64,000 nucleotides of DNA from Haliscomenobacter sp965225875. Its GTDB lineage: Bacteria > Bacteroidota > Bacteroidia > Chitinophagales > Saprospiraceae. The notes beneath the pieces were generated by a model. That model worked only from the letters and a program-made list of their open reading frames with translations. It was not told the DNA's origin and searched no databases. Below are positions 17,611-25,625 of the stretch, in pieces. A program made the translations under genes and the position numbers. Location of the stretch: contig NZ_CBDDBS010000002.1 of the NCBI RefSeq assembly GCF_965225875.1, forward strand, positions 1,364,001-1,428,000, given 5' to 3'. How positions within the stretch are numbered: the stretch's first letter is position 1; every line of letters begins with the position of its first letter.

Positions 17611-18546
17611 CTAAAGATGAACAATTTGCCGAAAGTGGGCAACCTGGAAACCATTTTTTTGAAGCTCCTTCAGTTGGGGGCTCTTCGGGTTCAGCAAGGG
17701 ATTAGTATGATTGAGGTGAATGAAATAGATTTTTTTCTTTTCTGAGGCTGGCAGTTCTTTAAAGCGCTGCATACTTTCGACCACAAAAGGATGGGGAATT
17801 TCGGACATATTGCGGTAATTGAGTTCGGCGTTGTCGTAAAAAGTAGCGTCCAAAAAAGCGTAGTCCACCTTTTTGATCTCAGCCACAATGTCCATAGACC
17901 AACGCTCCCATTTGTCGATATCCGGGATAAACAAGGCCGATTTATTAGGACCTTCGAAGCGATAGCCTACCGTTTCAGAAAACTCATCGCGATGGGGTAC
18001 TTGCAGCGGGGTAACCTGAAGATGGTCCGACAAACGCTGGGGTTCCAGGTTTTTTAGTCCTTGAATCGCAATGTTTTTCAAAGCAAGCAGTTGGCTCCAG
18101 GGGCCATTTTTTTCCAAAAATTCTTGCATTTTGGGCATGGCGTATACGGGAGTAGACTTGGCGTTCATACTTTCCCGGCCCAGGTACATCAGTCCGCTGT
18201 AGTGACCAATGTGGGCGTGGGTCAAAAAAATCCCGTTGGGCGTTTCTTCCTGCCGAAAAGGGCTATAGGTTTTGAGCAATTTCATTTGACGGGGTAAATC
18301 CGGGGTGGCTTCAAACAAAAAATTCAGTTTGTTAAGCGGGTCGATCAAGCCAAGAGAGACCACCATCCGGGTGGGATCAGGTTTCGAAAAAAGACTTTTG
18401 CAACAGTCTTTGGTACAGCCCGCATGGGGCGAACCTGCATCCTGGATGGTGCCCAAAACAATTATTGCGGGTGAATCAGCTAGGTCTGGCTGCACAGACA
18501 ACAGTAATAAAGCATTGCAAATCAGCAACAAATAGGCTATTTTCAT
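17611..18546 (-). CDS. PqqB-like metallo-beta-lactamase-fold hydrolase, exported
   Basis: This 311-residue protein starts with a signal peptide ('IAYLLLICNALLLLSVQPDLADS'). The beginning of the mature part, 'IIVLGTIQDAGSPHAGCTKDCC', and the helix 'LTHAHIGHYSGLMYLGRE' resemble PqqB-type MBL-fold proteins. The metal motif reads His110-x-His112-x-Gly-His115, so the usual Asp of HxHxDH is Gly. Later ligands may be 'VPHRDEF', 'FIPDIDKW' and 'FIHLNHTN'. PqqB itself is cytosolic and oxidises the PQQ precursor; an exported relative without other pqq genes probably does something else. It is the first gene of the pair with the sialate O-acetylesterase. Confidence 0.83.
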   Translation of the reverse strand: MKIAYLLLICNALLLLSVQPDLADSPAIIVLGTIQDAGSPHAGCTKDCCKSLFSKPDPTRMVVSLGLIDPLNKLNFLFEATPDLPRQMKLLKTYSPFRQEETPNGIFLTHAHIGHYSGLMYLGRESMNAKSTPVYAMPKMQEFLEKNGPWSQLLALKNIAIQGLKNLEPQRLSDHLQVTPLQVPHRDEFSETVGYRFEGPNKSALFIPDIDKWERWSMDIVAEIKKVDYAFLDATFYDNAELNYRNMSEIPHPFVVESMQRFKELPASEKKKIYFIHLNHTNPLLNPKSPQLKELQKNGFQVAHFRQIVHL

Positions 18547-18844
18547 ATTCCTGGTTTAAAGCCACAAAAAAATGTAACGCATCTGACAAATTTCCATACA
18601 ACCAGAGCCCCCTTTTCCTCCATCTTTACCCCAAACGCTCCAGACTCTCACAAGCTCAATATACGGCGATCTCATTTTGATCCGCTAACCCACTCCTAAT
18701 TTCATTTTGGTATTGCCATGCCTGGTGCCTAGGTATTGACCTTTCTGCACCTGGGATTGTCATGTCCATTACGAACTGACAGCTTTAAACCGCTGCTCAG
18801 CATGGAGATTCTTTGCTCATTATTGAACTTAAAAATAATTGAAT
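18547..18844. other. Intergenic region between divergent genes
   Basis: This stretch separates the minus-strand PqqB-like gene from the plus-strand DUF4270 gene, so it must hold promoters in both directions. I found no exact TAnnTTTG box, no hairpin and no coding frame in it. Confidence 0.5.
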
Positions 18845-20134
18845 GTGAGAAATTTAACCGACTTACTGCTCTTTTTTGTCATGGCCATTTGGCTGGCTGC
18901 TTGCCAACATGGCACCATCATCGGGGAGGACTTGATTGATGAAGACAACACCCAGGTACAGGAAATTGATAGCCTGAGTGTTGAATCAGCCAGCCTGTTG
19001 CTCGATTCCATGTACACCACCGATGGCACGCGTTTATTGGTAGGTTCCTACCCCGACCCTTACCTCGGCAACATCAGTGCGCAGTGCTTTTTCAATGCCG
19101 ATACCTTTGATATTTTTTCCCTGGATGACGACGACAATTTTCGCTTTGACTCCCTGAGTCTATCCTTAAGGCAGGATTATGAATACCCGGCTACGGATCA
19201 CCTGCAAAGGCTTACCGTTTATACCCTGGAAAGTACACTAGACGATGAGACCTTCTATTTTAATGATTCACCAGCCCCGGGAACCCTCAATAAAATTGCC
19301 ACTGCCAGTTTCAACACCCGAACAACGCGCAGCAAACGTTTCAACATCCGCCTGCCCGATGTATTGGGACAAACTCTGTTAAAAGTAGCTAAAGGACAGG
19401 ATGACCTTTTGCTGGAAAATGTGTTGAAGGGCCTTGCCCTCGTGCATGAAGGCGATAATGAAGGCCAATCAGTAATGGGTTTCCCCAGCGACAGTGTACA
19501 AATTCGACTGTATTACCACGATCAAAAAACCGACGCAGCCGGCGAAGTAAAATTAAGGCTAAAACCGGGGCGGCGTTTCAATCGTATCACCAGTGATCGG
19601 GGAAATACCGTAATCAGTAAACTGACTCAGCAAGGTGTCCCCCTTTCTTCCTCACAAAGTGGGCATCAAACCTTTATCCAGGCAGGGGTGGGCATCTGTA
19701 CCAAACTGGATTTTCCCACTTTGCGCAGCATCCGCCAAAACCGCAACATCAGCGTCAATCTGGCTTATCTGGACATTCAACCCCTCAAGACCAGTTACCA
19801 GGGCAGTGATTTTTCTCCTTTGGAAAACATCTACGTGTACTCCCCTACCCATAAAAACACCCTGGCGGAAACCTACTGGAGCAGCAGGGATTATAACCCC
19901 GTCAGCGTCCGCCGAACCATAGACCCGCTAACCGGCAATTCCAATTTCCGCATTTACCTCACCGATTACGTCCACGACATTCTGCATCAGGATGGTGATG
20001 ACTACGACGGGATTATGCTCTATGCTCCGGTTTTTAGTACGGGGCTTAATGAGCTTGGCCGTCTAGTACTGCCCAGTCAAAGGCTCTCTCGTGACGCCAT
20101 CAAACTGCATGTAATTTTCACCGTAATTAAATAA
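18845..20134 (+). CDS. DUF4270 lipoprotein
   Basis: This ~429-residue protein has a lipoprotein signal ('LLLFFVMAIWLAAC'; the Cys becomes lipidated), so it is membrane-anchored on the outer envelope. The start is not certain: GTG is used here, TTG six bases upstream is in frame, and ATG at 18881 would remove most of the signal. The pattern 'IGEDLIDEDNTQVQEIDSLSVESASLLLDSMYTTDGTRLLVGSYPDPYLGNISAQCFF' is characteristic of DUF4270, a Bacteroidota family of unknown function. It is followed after 6 bases by a kelch lipoprotein, a pairing that recurs in this phylum and suggests a joint surface function. Confidence 0.85.
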   Translation: MRNLTDLLLFFVMAIWLAACQHGTIIGEDLIDEDNTQVQEIDSLSVESASLLLDSMYTTDGTRLLVGSYPDPYLGNISAQCFFNADTFDIFSLDDDDNFRFDSLSLSLRQDYEYPATDHLQRLTVYTLESTLDDETFYFNDSPAPGTLNKIATASFNTRTTRSKRFNIRLPDVLGQTLLKVAKGQDDLLLENVLKGLALVHEGDNEGQSVMGFPSDSVQIRLYYHDQKTDAAGEVKLRLKPGRRFNRITSDRGNTVISKLTQQGVPLSSSQSGHQTFIQAGVGICTKLDFPTLRSIRQNRNISVNLAYLDIQPLKTSYQGSDFSPLENIYVYSPTHKNTLAETYWSSRDYNPVSVRRTIDPLTGNSNFRIYLTDYVHDILHQDGDDYDGIMLYAPVFSTGLNELGRLVLPSQRLSRDAIKLHVIFTVIK

Positions 20135-20140
20135 ACAACC

Positions 20141-21211
20141 ATGTTTTATCAACCGACTTTAACTCGTTTTTCCTGGGGCACGCTGATGCTCCTGCTGCTC
20201 TCACTAGGACTAGGCACCTTGAGTTGTGACCTGGGCGGTGACGATGATGAAGAGCTCCTTGGTGATTGGGAGCAGATCAATTCCGGTTTTCCCGGCGTTG
20301 GGCGCAATGCCGCCGTAAGTTTCACCATTGATGACATCACTTACGTTGGCTTGGGCTTTGATGAAGACGGTGAACGTTTGAGTGATTTTTGGGCCTACAA
20401 TCCAAGCCAGGGATATTGGGACAACCTGGGGCGCCTCAATACCGATACTCAGGCGCGTTTTCCGGGATCGGCACGCAATGGAGCGGTAGCCTTTGCCCTC
20501 AATGGCAAAGGGTATGTAGGGCTGGGGGATAATGACCAAGACTATCTCGCCGATTTTTATGAATATACTCCGGCTACCCGCAGCTGGCGCAAAATTGCTG
20601 ATTTTCCGGGCGGAGCCCGGCGGGGAGCGATCGCTTTTGTGATTGGGAACAAAGCTTATGTGGGCACTGGTTACGATGGCAATTACCTGGTCGACATGTG
20701 GAGTTATGACAGCAGTTCCGATTCTTGGTCGCCCATCCGCGATTTTGGGGGTTCCAAACGGGAGGGGGCTACGGCGGTTGTTTTGAACGGCAAAGCCTAC
20801 GTTGGTTTTGGCAACAGCAATGGGGTGGCGCAGAAAAACCTCTACACCTTTGACCCACAGCAAAATACCTGGACGGAGGTCACAAGTCTGCGGGATGATG
20901 ACGATGATGACGATCAGGTTAACCTGGAATCGCGCATTTCGGCCAGTGCTTTTGTGCTGGATCAGCGCATTTTTTTCTTTGGTGGCTCTACTGGTGGGTA
21001 TTATCTCGGCGACATCTGGGCCTATGATCCGGCACTGGATACCTGGACGGAACACACTCCCCTCAGCGACGATTGTGGGGCGGCTCGTGCGACTACGATC
21101 ACCTTTAGTTTTGGGAGTTTAGCCTATGTCACTACGGGTACCGCGGGCAGTGGGCGCTTTGATGATTTGTGGACATTTTCGCCGGATGCGGAGCAGGAGG
21201 ATTGTGATTGA
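20141..21211 (+). CDS. Kelch-repeat lipoprotein (beta-propeller)
   Basis: This 356-residue protein has a lipoprotein signal ('LMLLLLSLGLGTLSC', then an Asp-rich tether 'DDDEE'). It contains about six kelch repeats of ~50 residues, each with a 'R.GAVAFxxxGKxYVGxG' strand followed by 'DFWxYxPxxxxW', forming a propeller anchored on the outer membrane. An Asp run (DDDDDD, near residue 255) lies in one blade. Kelch propellers of this kind bind carbohydrate or protein partners. It is co-transcribed with the DUF4270 gene. A terminator lies ~100 bases downstream. Confidence 0.9.
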   Translation: MFYQPTLTRFSWGTLMLLLLSLGLGTLSCDLGGDDDEELLGDWEQINSGFPGVGRNAAVSFTIDDITYVGLGFDEDGERLSDFWAYNPSQGYWDNLGRLNTDTQARFPGSARNGAVAFALNGKGYVGLGDNDQDYLADFYEYTPATRSWRKIADFPGGARRGAIAFVIGNKAYVGTGYDGNYLVDMWSYDSSSDSWSPIRDFGGSKREGATAVVLNGKAYVGFGNSNGVAQKNLYTFDPQQNTWTEVTSLRDDDDDDDQVNLESRISASAFVLDQRIFFFGGSTGGYYLGDIWAYDPALDTWTEHTPLSDDCGAARATTITFSFGSLAYVTTGTAGSGRFDDLWTFSPDAEQEDCD

Positions 21212-21307
21212 GATCATTTAATATTGATCTTCAATTTATTAAGACATATAAGATAGGGTTAAGTTTGCTAAAAACGGGGTACGCTCCGTTTTCCTTCAGC
21301 AAATGAA

Positions 21308-21342
21308 GATGGCACTGCAGGGGAGCGGTGCCATCGTTTTTT
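21308..21342 (+). terminator. Intrinsic terminator after the DUF4270-kelch operon
   Basis: The stem GATGGCAC...GGTGCCATC is followed by six T. Confidence 0.75.
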
Positions 21343-21406
21343 GCAAGCTGATAAAAATCACCCTCCCCATCACCCAAAAGTCACCCAATTCCGCGCCTAT
21401 CCACTT

Positions 21407-21603
21407 TATCTTTGACTCAACAAGCAGTACAAGGAGTTTTTAATTTTTTTTCTGTTACACATGGTCAATTGGGTGTTCAAATTTTGGTCGGCGTATTGAC
21501 TCTCTCTCCTCAAGGCGAATAATTTTGGTGCCGACCAATATTTTTGGTGTTAACTGTTGATGAAGATGTCGCGCTGAGTCCTTTGGTGCGACATCTTTTT
21601 TTT
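21407..21603 (+). ncRNA. Candidate structured small RNA (promoter to terminator)
   Basis: An exact -7 box TATCTTTG (21407-21414) is followed about 190 bases later by a strong terminator (AGATGTCGC paired with GCGACATCT, then T8, 21564-21603), with no ORF of note between them. The interior can fold: TTGGTCGGC (about 21485) pairs with GCCGACCAA (about 21541), and an outer GTTACACA-like segment pairs with TGGTGTTAAC. The predicted transcript of roughly 180 nucleotides, with a long bulged rod, is the size and shape of 6S RNA or another housekeeping sRNA. I cannot assign a family. No good -33 element is visible. Confidence 0.4.
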
Positions 21604-21955
21604 GATTAACTACGAGCCTGTCTAAAATTTGCTTAAATCCAACCATAAAGTTGCAAAATGTTTTTTTTCTCTTCATGTTTGCACTCTAAATACAACAATG
21701 TATACAACCTGAAACGAATGTAAAGGAAATCAATTCCTGATACGTCCAGGTTTGTTCCAGTTACGCATTATTAGTCACCATACCGAGCTTGCTTTACAAT
21801 TCAACTGCCTCTTAAATTTCCTGTTGTTCAGCAGAGCAATCAGGACAGAGTATGCTGTACACATCAACTAGTTTATCCTAAAACGGTTGGTGGTTACAAC
21901 TCACAATTATTCATCAGATCCTAAAGAAATTTATCACTTTTTAATTTTAAAAATA
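21604..21955. other. Intergenic region upstream of the ELWxxDGT gene
   Basis: This is about 350 AT-rich bases between the terminator and the next gene. I see no convincing ORF, hairpin or complete promoter; it may simply hold the leader of the downstream gene. Confidence 0.4.
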
Positions 21956-23575
21956 ATGAGACAACTTTTTACAACAACCCTTTTGTTCTTAGCACTGATG
22001 CTAAATCTTAATGCTCAAAGCTATCGTTTGGTCAAAGATTTTGCACCTGGCACAACTGGTGGCTGGCGTGAAGGCAGTACAATGATGGATAGTATGGGAA
22101 ATAAAGCCCTCTTCTCTCTAGTCGATGCTCAAAAGCTAAACAACATCTGGGTATCCGATGGGACCGACGCAGGTACACTACCCCTGGTAACTTTAGCCAA
22201 TGGGGAAAGGGTGAAGGATATTTTTACATGGAAAGGCAAAAAAGCCATCGTAACCATCAACGAATCAGGTTCTGGCCGTTTTTGGTTGAGTGATGGTACA
22301 AAAGCTGGTACATTAGCCATTACCTCTGCTTATAGTTATTTGGTTGGGCCAGTTTTACTGGATAGCGTGATGTACTTTGCAGCAGAGGAGTCTGGTAGTT
22401 TTTATGCTTCCTTCTTCCGCCTGAATTTGGGCAGTCGTAAGGTAACTAAGGTTTTTGAATTGGGATTCTACGGACTGAAGGATATTGTCGTGGCTGGAAA
22501 TAAACTCATGATGATTGCAAACCCTAGCGGAGTAAGTTCCCTGTGGCTGATGTCGAGCGATGGAAGTGCTGCCAATACCAAGCGAGTATATGAAATTGGT
22601 ACCGATTTCAGCTTGTCCAACCCGTTTCAACTTACCGCAATGGGCAATAAGGTGTTTTTTTATTTGAGTACAAGCTTTTTTGATCCAGCTTATTGGTATG
22701 TAAGTGATGGTACAGCTGCAGGGACGAAGCAGGTAGCCAAGGTTGATGACAACAATAACGATTTTAAAAAACTCAAATCCCTGGTCGTTTGGAATAATAA
22801 GTTCTATTTCCCTGCCGTGGATCTGGGAGGGTTCAGCAATACAGAACGTTATTATGTATCGGACGGCACCAGTGCAGGTACTTTTAAACTAGAAGGGGAA
22901 AAAGCATACCAGGAGCCATCATCACCCCGAATTTTGAAAGACAAACTGTACTTTCATGCCTTTTCTCCCTCCTATATTTCTGATCTCTTTGTAACTGATG
23001 GCACACCAAAGGGTACTACCCGACCATTGGATCTGTCAAAGTTAGGCGGGGGGTTGAGTTTTAGTGGCGGGCAATACGCCGTCTTTGGTGATAGCATTTA
23101 CTTGAATGCTTACCGTGACGAGACGGGCTGGGAGCTTTGGAGAACCAATGGTACTACCGCCGGTACGGTACCAGTTGAATGGAAAAAAGGACCAACTGAG
23201 GCTGATCCTGGAAATTTTTTAGTAGTTAAAGACAAATTGTTCCTAACCATCAATGACCCACAAACTGGTAGAGAATTATGGGTGTATACACCAAAATCAA
23301 AACTTACACCCACCCAAGAAATCCGTAGTGCACGGGATTTATTGTCCTTTTCTCCCAACCCTGCCCAAGATCAACTCCAAATACATAGCCTAAACGCCGA
23401 CTTGGGAGATGGAACCTTGCGCATCCACAATTTATTTGGACAATTGATCTTGCAACAACCGCTGCGCGCGCTGGAAAGTCGCTCGATTCAACTAGGAAAC
23501 TTGCCAGCGGGAGTATATACCTTGAGTTTACAACAGGGTGATTGGATGCAGGTTGAAAAATTGGTGGTGGAGTAA
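21956..23575 (+). CDS. ELWxxDGT-repeat secreted protein with T9SS tail
   Basis: This protein is 539 residues from the ATG before the signal peptide ('LFTTTLLFLALMLNLNAQ'). At least six repeats carry the 'xLWxSDGTxAGT' signature (for example 'IWVSDGTDAGT', 'FWLSDGTKAGT', 'WYVSDGTAAGT', 'LWRTNGTTAGT'), forming a beta-propeller-like array. The C-terminus ('SFSPNPAQDQLQIHSL...LPAGVYTLSLQQG.WMQVEKLVVE') is a type A T9SS sorting domain. It is a surface or secreted protein; the family role is unknown. It is monocistronic, ending in a hairpin. Confidence 0.93.
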   Translation: MRQLFTTTLLFLALMLNLNAQSYRLVKDFAPGTTGGWREGSTMMDSMGNKALFSLVDAQKLNNIWVSDGTDAGTLPLVTLANGERVKDIFTWKGKKAIVTINESGSGRFWLSDGTKAGTLAITSAYSYLVGPVLLDSVMYFAAEESGSFYASFFRLNLGSRKVTKVFELGFYGLKDIVVAGNKLMMIANPSGVSSLWLMSSDGSAANTKRVYEIGTDFSLSNPFQLTAMGNKVFFYLSTSFFDPAYWYVSDGTAAGTKQVAKVDDNNNDFKKLKSLVVWNNKFYFPAVDLGGFSNTERYYVSDGTSAGTFKLEGEKAYQEPSSPRILKDKLYFHAFSPSYISDLFVTDGTPKGTTRPLDLSKLGGGLSFSGGQYAVFGDSIYLNAYRDETGWELWRTNGTTAGTVPVEWKKGPTEADPGNFLVVKDKLFLTINDPQTGRELWVYTPKSKLTPTQEIRSARDLLSFSPNPAQDQLQIHSLNADLGDGTLRIHNLFGQLILQQPLRALESRSIQLGNLPAGVYTLSLQQGDWMQVEKLVVE

Positions 23576-23584
23576 ATTTATCCT

Positions 23585-23630
23585 CTTTAAGCTGAGTTGT
23601 ACTTGCAGTGAGGTATAACTCAGCTTAAAG
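23585..23630 (+). terminator. Hairpin after the ELWxxDGT gene
   Basis: CTTTAAGCTGAGTT pairs with AACTCAGCTTAAAG around a 17-base loop, ten bases after the stop. No T run follows, so it may be a 3' stabilising hairpin rather than a classic terminator. Confidence 0.55.
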
Positions 23631-23681
23631 TGTAACAGACCATCAGTAACGTAGTGCTCAATGTAAATACCTAACCATGAG

Positions 23682-23689
23682 TATATTTG
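23682..23689 (+). promoter_or_regulatory. -7 promoter-like element
   Basis: TATATTTG matches TAnnTTTG, 45 bases before the ATG of the 115-residue protein. The -33 match is missing. Confidence 0.3.
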
Positions 23690-23734
23690 ACTTAATCAGA
23701 GATTTTTTTCCACTTTATCAATTAATACCTAAAC

Positions 23735-24082
23735 ATGATTAGTGACTTGCATAAATTCCATTGGGGTTATGGCGGTTCACCTCGGCCTAATTATTCTGAA
23801 AAATATTTGATGATTGGCTATTTTTTAATGGATCTCGCAAACCCAATTTCTTGTGAATCCATCATTCAAAATGCAGAGCATTTATCCGAAGGGGAAGAGA
23901 TTGAGCGGTTTACTGGATACAATGCGGGCTCTCTATTGATTACAAAAAAGCTTGTGGTGTTTGAAACTTATGGAAATGATCCAGGAGCTGAAACCATAGA
24001 AATCAGTTATGAAGACTTTATTGATTTATTAAAATCCTGGCAAATGTTTCTTACTGTTGGTCCGATAAATGATGTGCCGTAA
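23735..24082 (+). CDS. Hypothetical protein, 115 aa
   Basis: This is a small, acidic, soluble protein without a signal peptide ('KFHWGYGGSPRPNYSEKYLMIGYFLMDL' opening, 'TGYNAGSLLITKKLVVFETYG' in the middle, 'SYEDFIDLLKSWQMFL' at the end). I do not recognise the family. The size, acidity and aromatic content resemble polymorphic-toxin immunity proteins or SMI1-like proteins, but no toxin gene is adjacent. Its start overlaps a 21-codon upstream ORF. It is followed by the SH3 lipoprotein gene, which has its own promoter-like sequence. Confidence 0.6.
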   Translation: MISDLHKFHWGYGGSPRPNYSEKYLMIGYFLMDLANPISCESIIQNAEHLSEGEEIERFTGYNAGSLLITKKLVVFETYGNDPGAETIEISYEDFIDLLKSWQMFLTVGPINDVP

Positions 24083-24085
24083 ATC

Positions 24086-24117
24086 TTGCACGCATTTACA
24101 TGGATTGCCTATCTTTA
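24086..24117 (+). promoter_or_regulatory. Bacteroidota promoter for the SH3 lipoprotein gene
   Basis: TTG, 21 bases, then TATCTTTA (one mismatch to TAnnTTTG) lies 24 bases before the ATG. Confidence 0.45.
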
Positions 24118-24140
24118 GCATTCACTCAAGCCATCCATCC

Positions 24141-24908
24141 ATGAAAAAACTCCTGCTCTTTACCCTCCTCGCCACCCTTGCCCTTTCCTGCCGCAACAAA
24201 AAAAATCAGGAACAGGAAAACACCGCTCCGGAAGCGCCCAAATCCACGGCCGCGTACGAGGTAGGCCAAACCATGTACGTCCACGCCCTCCTGGGGCTCA
24301 GCCTGCGCAAAGGCCCTGATGCCAAAGCTGAAAAAGTAGGCGCAGCCCAATACGGTGAAGCCTTGGAAATCCTTGCCCTCCCTGAAGCCGACCAAACCTA
24401 TGTCGCCGAAACCATCGACGAATTCCAATTAAAAGGGCACTGGGTAAAAATCAAAAATGCCGACCAAAAGGAAGCTTATGTGTTTGATGGCTATTTGGCC
24501 AAATTCCCAACCATCGAAGAAGAGCCTGAAGAGGACATGGCCTTGCCAGAATGGTTTTACATGAACCTGTCGAAACCCAAGGGCGAGCGGGAGGTAACGG
24601 CGCCCAATGAAAAAGAAGGCATCTTGGAAGGCTACAAGCAGGCATTTGCCGATGGCGGCGAGTTTGAATTGATTTTGTACAATGGCGGCGTCACGCAGTT
24701 TTTGCGCATCCCCAGCAGCACCTTGTCCTTTTCTCAGGCTTTGGTTACCCTGCGTTCCTTTTATTTCAGCAATGCTAAAAATCTGAAAATCGTACGCAAC
24801 GCCAAGACCAAAAAAATCAAAGTGAACGATACGGCCAACCCTTATGAGTGGATGGAGTTTGAAGACAAAGGGGACAAGGTGATTGTGGGATTTTATTCTG
24901 CAGATTAA
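24141..24908 (+). CDS. SH3-domain lipoprotein
   Basis: This protein has 255 residues from the ATG before the lipoprotein signal ('KKLLLFTLLATLALSC'). Earlier in-frame starts overlap the previous gene and precede the signal. A bacterial SH3 domain covers about residues 40-125 ('MYVHALLGLSLRKGPDAKAEKVGAAQYGE', 'GHWVKIKNADQKEAYVFDGYL'). A C-terminal domain of ~120 residues shows no family I know. SH3b lipoproteins often bind peptidoglycan or sense envelope state. It converges with the next minus-strand gene, leaving only 5 bases between the stops. Confidence 0.82.
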   Translation: MKKLLLFTLLATLALSCRNKKNQEQENTAPEAPKSTAAYEVGQTMYVHALLGLSLRKGPDAKAEKVGAAQYGEALEILALPEADQTYVAETIDEFQLKGHWVKIKNADQKEAYVFDGYLAKFPTIEEEPEEDMALPEWFYMNLSKPKGEREVTAPNEKEGILEGYKQAFADGGEFELILYNGGVTQFLRIPSSTLSFSQALVTLRSFYFSNAKNLKIVRNAKTKKIKVNDTANPYEWMEFEDKGDKVIVGFYSAD

Positions 24909-24913
24909 TAGTA

Positions 24914-25432
24914 CTACCCCCGCAAGGTATCATTCAAAGCGCGGAAGTTGATTTTGCCTACATATGCTTTAAGGTGTTCGCAGATCGCCAGGGCGCGGGT
25001 AATGCGCAAATCTGAACTTTTGGGTTGAGCAATGATGTACAGCAGGGTGCGTTTTTTGCCCGGGGTGAGTTTTTCCCAAAAGGCCTTGGCCTCGGGGTCT
25101 TGTTCCAGTACTTCGGTAAATTCTTCGGGTACGGGTAAGCCATATTCACTATCATCTTTGCGTAGGCTGACTTGCACCTGATCGCCAATCTTGAGCTTGA
25201 GCTGCTTCACCCGTGCTTTATTGACATGGATCACGTAAATGCCTTCTCCCCGAGGAATCAGCGCACATTGGTATTCGACGGCTCCATTGATGTTGCATAC
25301 CACTCGTTTGTCTTCGCTGCCTTCGCTGATGGCGCCTACAACGGGAGCTGGCACAATAAAGTGTTGCCCCCACAAGCGGTTGTTGGATTCTTCCAGGTAA
25401 GAGGTGAAAGAGAAAGTTTCTTCGGGATTCAT
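24914..25432 (-). CDS. DUF1905 / YdeI-OmdA family protein
   Basis: This 172-residue soluble protein has an N-terminal DUF1905 barrel (about 5-95: 'FIVPAPVVGAISEG', 'RVVCNINGAVEYQCALIPRGEGIYVIHVNKARVKQL'). It continues into a helical YdeI/OmpD-associated segment ('FWEKLTPGKKRTLLYIIAQPKSSDLRITRALAICEHL'). Homologues are described as bacteriocin-protection or YdeI-like proteins, but their biochemical role is unsettled. It is monocistronic, with a palindromic repeat 15 bases upstream of the start. Confidence 0.85.
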   Translation of the reverse strand: MNPEETFSFTSYLEESNNRLWGQHFIVPAPVVGAISEGSEDKRVVCNINGAVEYQCALIPRGEGIYVIHVNKARVKQLKLKIGDQVQVSLRKDDSEYGLPVPEEFTEVLEQDPEAKAFWEKLTPGKKRTLLYIIAQPKSSDLRITRALAICEHLKAYVGKINFRALNDTLRG

Positions 25433-25447
25433 AGCGATGGATTAATC

Positions 25448-25560
25448 GGTTGAGGAGTTGAGAGGTTGAGAAGTTGAGGCTACCGCGAGCGACTTAGACA
25501 ATGGCTTTGTCAACATCGCTCGCGGTAGCCTCAACCTCTTAACTCCTCAACTTCTAAACT
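25448..25560. repeat. GGCTACCGCGAGCGA palindrome, copy 2
   Basis: The same core as copy 1 (GAGGCTACCGCGAGCGACTTAG and its complement). The loop GACAATGGCTTTGTCA is itself self-complementary. Outer arms are tandem GTTGAGAG/GTTGAGAA units and AACTCCTC/AACTTCT units. Confidence 0.92.
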
Positions 25561-25625
25561 AACAAAAAACCTCCCCCGGCGTAACAACGCACAAAGGGAG
25601 GCTCCAAATTATGCAAAAACTCTTT

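Noticed and set aside
20210..21055. 281-residue ORF on the minus strand
   Set aside because: It is antisense to the kelch propeller gene and shows only mirrored repeats.
21455..21676. 73-residue ORF on the minus strand
   Set aside because: It runs through the terminator and stem of the RNA candidate, has no family features and no promoter.
23678..23743. 21-codon ORF overlapping the start of the 115-residue protein
   Set aside because: Too short, no conserved feature; could be an upstream leader but there is no evidence.
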